From positions 1-64,000 of the forward strand of contig CAZVUM010000019.1 in assembly GCA_964629575.1 (NCBI GenBank): a stretch of DNA of 64,000 nucleotides. The letters run 5' to 3'. Within the stretch, counting starts at the first letter, position 1, and the number at the start of each line of letters is the position of its first letter. The notes under the pieces are model-generated. The model was not told the DNA's origin. It worked only from the letters and a program-made list of their open reading frames with translations, and did not search any database. Positions 17,200 to 23,618 of this stretch are shown here, one piece after another. The translations under genes and the position numbers were made by a program. This stretch comes from JAYPWI01 sp964629575 (GTDB taxonomy: Bacteria > Actinomycetota > Acidimicrobiia > Acidimicrobiales > Poriferisodalaceae).

Positions 17200-17715
17200 A
17201 TGGCCGAACTCGAGTTCCTCGTGGAGCCCTTCGTCGAAGGCCGTCCTGGGCGACACGTGACCGCAGCTGTCGATGCGGTCCGGGCTCGCGACCTCGACCC
17301 GACGATGGGAGCCTTCTCGACCCATGTCGCGGGATCGGTCGATCAGCTCGCCGCCGCGGTCGCCGATCTCATCACCGAGGCGATGGACAACGGGGCCACG
17401 AGACTCCAGCTTCAGGTGTCTGCCGGCACCCGGAGCGACGCACGCGAGGACCTCACCGGAGCGCTCGCGCGACTCATCGACAGCGTCGAAACCGAGCTGG
17501 GAGCGGCGCTCGACGAGCTCGATCGTCAGGGCAAGCAGGCTGCGATCAGGCTCCTCGACGAGCGGGGTGCGTTTCTGCTGCGGCGGGCGGTCGAGGACGT
17601 GGCGGACAACATGGGCGTCAGCCGCATCACGATCTACAACTACCTCAACGCCATCGAGGCTGAGCCCACTGACCCCGCTGAACCCTCTGAGCCGCCCGAA
17701 CCCCTTGGGGGCTGA
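17200..17715 (+). CDS. Thiamine-binding (MTH1187/DUF77)-like domain with C-terminal HTH
   Basis: A 171-residue protein in two parts. Residues about 1-80 (beginning LEFLVEPFVEGRPGRHV) look like the ferredoxin-fold MTH1187/YqgV thiamine-binding domain. Residues about 115-150 (LLRRAVEDVADNMGVSRITI) form a helix-turn-helix. The tail is acidic and proline-rich. Together these suggest a small-molecule-responsive DNA-binding protein, possibly sensing a thiamine-like ligand. The domain match is from memory of the family and is moderate; the HTH is clear. No Shine-Dalgarno is seen before the ATG. Confidence 0.7.
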   Translation: MAELEFLVEPFVEGRPGRHVTAAVDAVRARDLDPTMGAFSTHVAGSVDQLAAAVADLITEAMDNGATRLQLQVSAGTRSDAREDLTGALARLIDSVETELGAALDELDRQGKQAAIRLLDERGAFLLRRAVEDVADNMGVSRITIYNYLNAIEAEPTDPAEPSEPPEPLGG

Positions 17716-17854
17716 CCGGGCCGGACGGTGCCATCAGTCCTGAGATTCTGAACACCGATGAAGAGGGTTTCCTCCAATCGCGCCTCGACGTTCCGATGGG
17801 AACGGCAGCCCATCAGGTGGTGGGCACGTGGCAATCAGAGTTTGGGAGGCAATC

Positions 17855-19882
17855 GTGACGTCCCCTCATGTGCACCAGAGACAGAGCGGAAGCCGCAAGC
17901 GGCGACTTCTCATGGGTTCGCTAGCAGCGGCACTTGCGACGATCGGGCTGACGCTGGTCAGCGCGATCTCGGCGGGAGCAGAGGAGGGTGTGCCTTCGGG
18001 GGACCTGATCCCCGAACTCGCGCCCGACACGACCGTGCCGGCTCCGCCGCTCCCCGAGCCGGAGCCTGCGCCCGAGCCGCCGGCCCCAGAACCAGCGCCC
18101 GCGCCGGATCCCGCCCTGGAGCCCCTGCCGATCCCGCTGCCGGAGCCGACGGTTCCGGGCGAGATCGACCAGCCCGTCGCGGACGAACCAGACGCCGGCA
18201 CCGACGGCGAGGGCGACCTCGAGCCGGGACTGCCGGCCGATGACCCGATCGATGAAGGATTCGACGAGCAATTCGACGAGGAAGTCGACGCGAGCCCCGA
18301 GGTCGGTCCCGACCCAGCTCTCCCCCCGCTCATCGAGGTCCGCACCGATCAGCACAGCGCAACCCTGTCGTGGGACACGCCGAGCCCGAGCGACGCCATC
18401 GTGGTGTGGGGCAAGGACGGGCTGCTCGATCAGCTCCTCCTGGTCGAGATGACCGACGGGGTCCACGACGTGGTCCTCGGCGAGCTCGACTGCGACTCGG
18501 TCTACGTCGCCGACGTGGTCGTCTCCGATGCCGGCGGCTCAGCCCACCGCGTCCGCGGCCTGGATCTGCGCACCCTGCCGTGCTCGATCGACGACGCCGA
18601 GGTGGCCGATCGTTCGGTGATCGCCTACGCCGATCGCGCGATCGTGACGTGGGGAACCGCCAACCCGACACGCGGAATCGTCGTGTTCGGCCTCGACGGC
18701 ACCTACGGCCTCGCTGTCAACGAGTCCCACTTCTCCACCTTCCACCAGGTCGAGCTCCAGGGGCTCGACTGCGGAACCGAGTACCACTTCAGGATTCTCG
18801 ACGAGGCGCCCGACGGAACCCTCGGGCACTCCGACAACGTCGTGTTCACCACATACTCGTGCGATCCGCTCGTCGACACCATCGACGTGCGGGTCGGGTC
18901 CGACTGGGCCGAGGTCGACGCAACGACCGACGAGCCCACGGTCATGTCGATGATCTACGGCGTCGATCGGACCTATGGCTCCGAGACGATCTCGGCGACC
19001 GCAGCGACCAGCCACACCTTGTCTGTGGTGGGTCTCGAGTGTGGATCGACGTACGTCTTCCGCCTGATCGCCACCCCGGAGGACCCCGCCGGTCTCGAGT
19101 GGACACCTCACGGCGAGCTGACCACGGCGGACTGCGTGATCGACGAGCCCGAGCCGACTGACCCCGCTGGGCCCGATCCGGTCGGACCGGTCGAACCCAC
19201 CGAGCCCACGGAGCCCGTTGAGCCGATCGAGCCAGCGCCGGAGCCGGACCCGTCGCCGCTCCCCGAACCAGAGCCGGCCCCCGACCAGCCCGGTCTCCCC
19301 GAGTTCGTCGGCGTCGTCTTCACCGACATCCACGTCGCGCACGCCGAAAAGAACGCCATCCACATCGAGTGGAGCACCGACATCGCAGCAGCGGGCTCGG
19401 TGATCTACGGGACCACCCCGGCATACGGCAGCGAAGTCGTGACCGGAGTGGTGTCCGACCAACAGAGCCTGACCCTGGAGGGCCTCGAGTGCGGCACCGA
19501 ATACCACCTCGCCGTGATCGCGGCGGCTCCCGGCGGCGAGCTCAGCTGGAGTGGCGACAACGTCTTCTCGACGCTGGCGTGTGACTCAGCGACCATCGCC
19601 GACATCAGCATCGTGACCGATGCGACATCGGCCGTCATCGGCTGGTCGACCGACATCGACACGCGAGGTCTCGTCGTGTTCGGTGCCGACACCAGCTATG
19701 GCAGCGCGACGCTCGCCCCGGCGCTCAGCCACTTCCACGAAGTGGTGCTGAACGATCTGGCGTGTGGCACGACCTATCACGCCAGGGTCACCGCCGAAAC
19801 CGATGCCGGCGCGAGCTCGTGGACGAGGGATCTCGCCTTCGCCACGGACGAGTGCCTCGCCGAGCCGCCGCCGCTGTTCTAG
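17855..19882 (+). CDS. Secreted repeat protein with five fibronectin-III/phosphatase-N-like domains
   Basis: About 675 residues. The N-terminus has KRR followed by a hydrophobic segment ending SAISAGAEE, a Sec-type signal peptide. Next comes a Pro/Glu/Asp-rich stretch (residues about 45-150), then three domains of about 90 residues, a Pro/Glu linker, and two more. Each domain carries a VxWGT or YGTxxxYGS strand pair, a conserved LxC(G/D)(T/S)xY turn and a closing Cys, suggesting one disulfide per domain. This resembles FnIII or the purple acid phosphatase N-terminal domain. No catalytic domain follows, so an adhesive or structural surface role is inferred. GTG at 17855 is preceded by GGGAGG 6 bases upstream. 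Confidence 0.75.
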   Translation: MTSPHVHQRQSGSRKRRLLMGSLAAALATIGLTLVSAISAGAEEGVPSGDLIPELAPDTTVPAPPLPEPEPAPEPPAPEPAPAPDPALEPLPIPLPEPTVPGEIDQPVADEPDAGTDGEGDLEPGLPADDPIDEGFDEQFDEEVDASPEVGPDPALPPLIEVRTDQHSATLSWDTPSPSDAIVVWGKDGLLDQLLLVEMTDGVHDVVLGELDCDSVYVADVVVSDAGGSAHRVRGLDLRTLPCSIDDAEVADRSVIAYADRAIVTWGTANPTRGIVVFGLDGTYGLAVNESHFSTFHQVELQGLDCGTEYHFRILDEAPDGTLGHSDNVVFTTYSCDPLVDTIDVRVGSDWAEVDATTDEPTVMSMIYGVDRTYGSETISATAATSHTLSVVGLECGSTYVFRLIATPEDPAGLEWTPHGELTTADCVIDEPEPTDPAGPDPVGPVEPTEPTEPVEPIEPAPEPDPSPLPEPEPAPDQPGLPEFVGVVFTDIHVAHAEKNAIHIEWSTDIAAAGSVIYGTTPAYGSEVVTGVVSDQQSLTLEGLECGTEYHLAVIAAAPGGELSWSGDNVFSTLACDSATIADISIVTDATSAVIGWSTDIDTRGLVVFGADTSYGSATLAPALSHFHEVVLNDLACGTTYHARVTAETDAGASSWTRDLAFATDECLAEPPPLF

Positions 19883-19980
19883 GGCTCGGTGTCCGGGAGT
19901 GACGCTGCGGGCGATCGCCCAGCGGCACCCCGGCCGCACAGTCCTGGTCCGGTGAACGGCCCCTCCCCGGTGGGGCGATG

Positions 19981-20009
19981 CTCCCCGATGCCTTCGCGGC
20001 GTCGGGGAG
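19981..20009 (+). terminator. Rho-independent-type hairpin
   Basis: CTCCCCGATGCC pairs with GGCGTCGGGGAG (one T-G wobble) around a five-base TTCGC loop, giving a 12-bp stem followed by a modest T/C-rich tract. It lies about 100 bases after the secreted protein and before serB, so it most likely ends the upstream transcript. Confidence 0.6.
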
Positions 20010-20060
20010 TTCGTCCTTTCGGGCGACGAAACCATCATGTGCACGGGTGTTCCCCGGCGC

Positions 20061-20066
20061 TAGTTT
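20061..20066 (+). promoter_or_regulatory. -10 hexamer TAGTTT before serB
   Basis: The hexamer is 7 bases from the GTG start of serB, which has no Shine-Dalgarno; this fits a leaderless transcript. Confidence 0.5.
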
Positions 20067-20073
20067 CGAAGAA

Positions 20074-21270
20074 GTGTCTTCCCCCAGGACCATCCTCATC
20101 CGCGTCACCGGCGCGGACGGCCCCGGGATCACCAGCGACCTCCTCGGCCTGCTCGCCCAACTCGAGGCCGATGTGCAGGACATGGAGCAGGTGGTCGTCA
20201 GACGACAGCTGACCCTCGGATTGGCCGTCGTGGTTCCGGCGGGCCGAGACATGGTCAAAGAGGTGCTGCTCTTTGGCTGGGAGCGGGGCCTGGACATCGA
20301 CTTCGAAGTGGTCGACAGCACCCCGACCCGACACAGCGAGCGGCAGGTGGTCACCGTGCTCGCCCCTGAGTTGGGCCCTGGGGACCTCGCCTCCACCACG
20401 GCGGCGATCGCCGCGAGCGACGGCAACATCGACCGCATCACCCGCATGAGCCGGTACCCGGTCTGGAGCTATGAGTTCCTCGTCGAGAAGTGCGACGTGG
20501 AGAAGCTGCAAGCCTCGCTCATGCAGGTCGCAGCGGATCGACACATCGACATCGCCGTCCAACCGCATGGCCTCCATCGCAGGTCGACGCGCCTGGTGGT
20601 TCTCGACGTCGATTCGACGCTGATCCGCAACGAGGTCATCGACCTCCTGGCCGAGGTCGCGGGCGACGGCGGCCGCGTGGCAGAGCTCACAGAGCGAGCC
20701 ATGCGCGGCGAGATCGACTTCGAGGACTCCTTGCGCGAACGGGTGGCCCTGCTCGCAGGCCAACCGGAGTCGGTGATCCACGATGCGATCGGGCGCATGG
20801 TCCTCACACCGGGTGCGCGCACCTTCGTCCGCACCTTGCGACGGCTCGGCTACCGCATCGCCATCATCAGCGGCGGCTTCACCCACTTCACCGATCACCT
20901 GGCCGAGCTCCTCGACCTCGATCATGCGCACGCCAACCGGCTCGAGGTCGAGGACGGCGTGCTGACAGGTCGACTCAGCAGCGAGGTCGTCGACGCCGAC
21001 GCCAAGGCCGCTCTCCTCCGGCGCATCGCCGCCGCAGAGGGAGTACCGCTCGAGCAGGTGGTCGCGGTGGGTGACGGTGCGAACGACCTTCCGATGCTGC
21101 AGACCGCCGGTCTCGGCATCGCGTTCAACGCCAAGCCCGCGGTGCGCGACGCGGCCGACACGACCGTCAACGTTCCGTACCTGGACGCGATCCTCTTCAT
21201 GCTCGGGGTGACCCGCGAGGAGGTCGAGGCAGCCGACGCCCAGGCCGCAGCGCCCGCTATCGGGGCCTGA
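20074..21270 (+). CDS. serB: Phosphoserine phosphatase with two N-terminal ACT domains
   Basis: A 398-residue SerB that removes phosphate from phosphoserine in the last step of serine synthesis. Residues about 1-160 are two ACT-type regulatory domains (starting ILIRVTGADGPGIT). The HAD catalytic core follows: LDVDSTLI with the nucleophile aspartate, SGGF for motif II, the lysine in DADAKAALL, and GDGANDLPML. The GTG at 20074 was chosen over upstream in-frame starts because homologs begin here and a -10 hexamer is just upstream. Serine feeds glycine, and the glycine cleavage genes lie 1.2 kb downstream. Confidence 0.9.
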   Translation: MSSPRTILIRVTGADGPGITSDLLGLLAQLEADVQDMEQVVVRRQLTLGLAVVVPAGRDMVKEVLLFGWERGLDIDFEVVDSTPTRHSERQVVTVLAPELGPGDLASTTAAIAASDGNIDRITRMSRYPVWSYEFLVEKCDVEKLQASLMQVAADRHIDIAVQPHGLHRRSTRLVVLDVDSTLIRNEVIDLLAEVAGDGGRVAELTERAMRGEIDFEDSLRERVALLAGQPESVIHDAIGRMVLTPGARTFVRTLRRLGYRIAIISGGFTHFTDHLAELLDLDHAHANRLEVEDGVLTGRLSSEVVDADAKAALLRRIAAAEGVPLEQVVAVGDGANDLPMLQTAGLGIAFNAKPAVRDAADTTVNVPYLDAILFMLGVTREEVEAADAQAAAPAIGA

Positions 21271-21306
21271 GAGCCGCTCGTCCGACTCGCTGTCCCAGCG
21301 CGTCAC

Positions 21307-21312
21307 TAGGCT
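21307..21312 (+). promoter_or_regulatory. -10 hexamer TAGGCT
   Basis: It ends 6 bases before the ATG of the enoyl-CoA hydratase-like gene, the leaderless spacing seen repeatedly in this window. Confidence 0.5.
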
Positions 21313-21318
21313 CGCTGC

Positions 21319-22053
21319 ATGCTCGTTCTCCGCGACGACGCCGACGGCGTCGCGACCCTCACGTTCAACCGCCCAGACGCCCTCAACGCGCTGTCGCCGT
21401 CGCTCTTCGGCGAACTCCGCGCTCATCTCGAATCGATCGCGGCGGCTCCCGACGAGATCGGTGTCGTGGTTTTGATCGGTGCCGGCAGGTCCTTCAGCGC
21501 AGGCAACGACCTCAAGGCGATCCAAGCGGGCGAGCGGGCGCCGAGTGCGTATTTCCAGGCCGAGACGCTGGACCTGCTCGAGTCGATGCCCCAGATCGTC
21601 ATCGCCGCAGTGCGGGGCCACTGCTACACGGGCGCGCTGGAGTTGGCGATCGCCACCGACCTGCTCATCTGCGGCGACGACGTGCGTTTCTGCGACACGC
21701 ACGGCAAGTTCTCGATGGTGCCCACGTGGGGCATGATGACTCGCCTTCCCGAACGGGTCGGTCCTCTCGCCGCCCGCGACATGATGTTCAGCGGGCGGGT
21801 CGTCGGCGCCGACGAAGCGGTGCGGATCGGGTTGGCAAACCGATCGGTCCCCGCCGACGAGCTCCCCGCGGCCGCGGCAGAATGGGCGGCCCAGATCGCC
21901 GCCAGCAGCTGGCACACCCTCAGCCACGAAAAGGCGATGATGCGACAGCTCGGCGAGCGAACCCGCGAGGACGGGCTGCGCTGGAGCCGCGAAGAATCCC
22001 CCGGCACCGGGCCCGACATGTTGGAGCGCATCCAGGCGGGGTTCGGGCGCTAG
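21319..22053 (+). CDS. Enoyl-CoA hydratase/isomerase superfamily protein
   Basis: A 244-residue crotonase-fold protein. The N-terminal TLTFNRPDALNAL and the oxyanion segment FSAGNDLKA are typical. At the two usual glutamate positions I see FCDTHGKFSM and AARDMMF, so neither canonical glutamate is evident; the reaction may differ from hydration (isomerase, hydrolase or decarboxylase members of the fold). The start is ATG with a -10 hexamer TAGGCT 6 bases upstream and no Shine-Dalgarno. It precedes the selenocysteine arsC-like gene by 72 bases. Confidence 0.85.
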   Translation: MLVLRDDADGVATLTFNRPDALNALSPSLFGELRAHLESIAAAPDEIGVVVLIGAGRSFSAGNDLKAIQAGERAPSAYFQAETLDLLESMPQIVIAAVRGHCYTGALELAIATDLLICGDDVRFCDTHGKFSMVPTWGMMTRLPERVGPLAARDMMFSGRVVGADEAVRIGLANRSVPADELPAAAAEWAAQIAASSWHTLSHEKAMMRQLGERTREDGLRWSREESPGTGPDMLERIQAGFGR

Positions 22054-22125
22054 GTTCGCAGCGACGCCCCGAAGACAGTGCCCGGGAAACCACCACAACT
22101 CACCCGCACCACACGGAGGACAGAC

Positions 22126-22485
22126 GTGTCGGACGCCACGATCTACCACAACCCCCATTGAGGCTCCTCGAAGAATGCCTTGGCGGTCGCCGAGGCGGAG
22201 GGGGTCGACGTCGAGGTCATCCAGTACATGAAGGCGCCGCCGGACAGGGAGACCCTGGAGCGCATCGTGTCGATCCTCGAGGATCCCGTGGAGGACCTCG
22301 TGCGCAAGGACAGCAACTTCAAGAAGCTGGAGCTCGACCCCGACGACTACGTCGACAACCCGCAAGCCGTGGTGGACCTCCTCACCGAACGCAAGGCGTT
22401 GATGCAGCGCCCGGTTCTCGTGCGGGGCGACAAGGCGATCATCGGGCGACCCAAGGATCGAATCGGACCGTTCCTCATCTCCTGA
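22126..22485 (+). CDS. arsC: ArsC-family (glutaredoxin-type arsenate reductase-like) selenoprotein, UGA-coded Sec at the catalytic position
   Basis: Read through an in-frame TGA at 22159-22161, this is a 119-residue ArsC-family protein. The N-terminus reads TIYHNPHUGSSKNAL, aligning with TIYHNPACGTSRNTL of E. coli ArsC as I recall it, so U12 replaces the catalytic cysteine. The C-terminal part has RPVLVRGDKAIIGRP like ArsC RPIVV-CRP. GTG at 22126 has GGAGGA 5 bases upstream, and coding potential continues unbroken after the TGA to 22485. A hairpin follows the TGA (listed separately). Role inferred: arsenate or other thiol/selenol oxidoreductase chemistry. A plain nonsense mutation is the alternative, but the exact position makes that unlikely. 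Confidence 0.85.
22159..22195 (+). promoter_or_regulatory. Sec UGA codon and putative bacterial SECIS hairpin in arsC
   Basis: The TGA (22159-22161) is followed by CCTCG (22166-22170), which can pair with CGAGG (22191-22195), and a GC-rich tip presenting GGTC (22185-22188), 23 bases after the TGA. A GGUC loop tip is also found in the E. coli fdhF SECIS. The two stems share one base, so the fold drawn by eye is approximate. Confidence 0.55.
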
Positions 22486-22498
22486 AGGCCGACCGACC

Positions 22499-23608
22499 TT
22501 GACCGAATTGGTCCGCACTCCGCTTCACGAACTCCACCTCGAGCTCGGCGGGCGCATGGTGCCTTTCGCCGGCCACGACATGCCGGTCCAGTACAGCGGC
22601 GTGGTCGCCGAGCACGAGGCGACTCGCAACAGCGCCGGATTGTTCGACGTCGCTCACATGGGCATCGTCGACCTGTGGCCTCTCGGAGATGCCGATCCAG
22701 CGGCCGAGCTGGAGCGCCTCGTTCCCGCGTCGGTCACCAAGCTGGCCGAAGGTCGACTGCGCTACACGATGTTCACCACCCCGGAGGGCGGGGTCATCGA
22801 CGATCTCATCGTGACCAACGCGGGCTCACACCTCCGTCTCGTGGTCAACGCATCTCGGGTGGCGGTCGACCTCGCGCATCTCGAAACGCACCTGGGCAAA
22901 CGTGTTCGGATCCAGCCCCGTGACGATCTCGGGCTGCTGGCGCTTCAGGGTCCCCATGCCGCATCTGTCATCGCCGACCACGACGAGGGCGTGAACGACC
23001 TCGTGTTCATGCAGGCAGGCCACGTCGAGATCGCCGGTGTGCGCTGCGACGTGTCGCGCAGCGGCTACACCGGCGAGGACGGCGTCGAGCTCGCGGTGGC
23101 CGTGGGCGAGCTGGAGACGGTGGCGCGCGCCCTCCTCGCCGACTCCCGTGTCATCCCAGCCGGGCTCGGAGCGCGCGACACACTGCGTCTCGAGGCCGGG
23201 TTGTGCTTGTACGGAAACGACCTCGACGAGACCATCACGCCGGTCGAGGCCGACCTCGTCTGGTCGATCCAGAAACGTCGACGCACCGAGGGCGGCTTCC
23301 TCGGTGACGACACGATCCTCCAGCAGATCGCCGAGGGACCCGCTCGACGAAGGGTGGGCATCGCCGCGAACGGGCGACGCCCGATCCGCGACGGCGCGAC
23401 TCTTCGCACAGCCGGAGACGACCTCGCAGTCGGTCACGTCTCGAGCGGGGGCCACGGACCCACGGTCGCGGGACCCGTGGCGATGGGGTACGTCGCCGTC
23501 GCACATGCCGAGGTCGGCACCGAGCTGATCGCAGAGGTCCGCGGCAAAGACGTTGCCTGCACGGTCGCTGCGCTGCCCTTCGTTCCCCACCGCTACCACC
23601 GAGGCTGA
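22499..23608 (+). CDS. gcvT: Glycine cleavage system T protein (aminomethyltransferase)
   Basis: A 369-residue tetrahydrofolate-dependent T protein that releases ammonia and methylene-THF from the aminomethyl lipoyl carrier. It opens RTPLHELHLELG and GRMVPFAGHDMPVQY, and contains GLFDVAHMG and SRSGYTGEDGVEL, all characteristic. The only start compatible with homologs is TTG at 22499, with GAAGG about 12 bases upstream, so translation may depend on coupling to the arsC stop 13 bases before. It is followed by gcvP after 10 bases. No gcvH is present nearby. Confidence 0.92.
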   Translation: MTELVRTPLHELHLELGGRMVPFAGHDMPVQYSGVVAEHEATRNSAGLFDVAHMGIVDLWPLGDADPAAELERLVPASVTKLAEGRLRYTMFTTPEGGVIDDLIVTNAGSHLRLVVNASRVAVDLAHLETHLGKRVRIQPRDDLGLLALQGPHAASVIADHDEGVNDLVFMQAGHVEIAGVRCDVSRSGYTGEDGVELAVAVGELETVARALLADSRVIPAGLGARDTLRLEAGLCLYGNDLDETITPVEADLVWSIQKRRRTEGGFLGDDTILQQIAEGPARRRVGIAANGRRPIRDGATLRTAGDDLAVGHVSSGGHGPTVAGPVAMGYVAVAHAEVGTELIAEVRGKDVACTVAALPFVPHRYHRG

Positions 23609-23618
23609 TCGGAGAACC

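Noticed and set aside
17716..17854. Possible riboswitch before the secreted protein
   Set aside because: I looked for c-di-AMP, cobalamin and other conserved cores and saw none; only a Shine-Dalgarno is evident.
22054..22125. Possible glycine riboswitch ahead of arsC-gcvT-gcvP
   Set aside because: The 72-base spacer is too short and lacks the conserved core.
22159..22161. Treating the TGA in the arsC-like gene as a pseudogene mutation
   Set aside because: It falls exactly on the catalytic cysteine position, the downstream frame is intact, and SelD in the same window also uses UGA.
20035..22518. Long minus-strand open frame of about 827 codons across serB, the crotonase and arsC
   Set aside because: It is antisense to three genes with recognised motifs and has no domain of its own.
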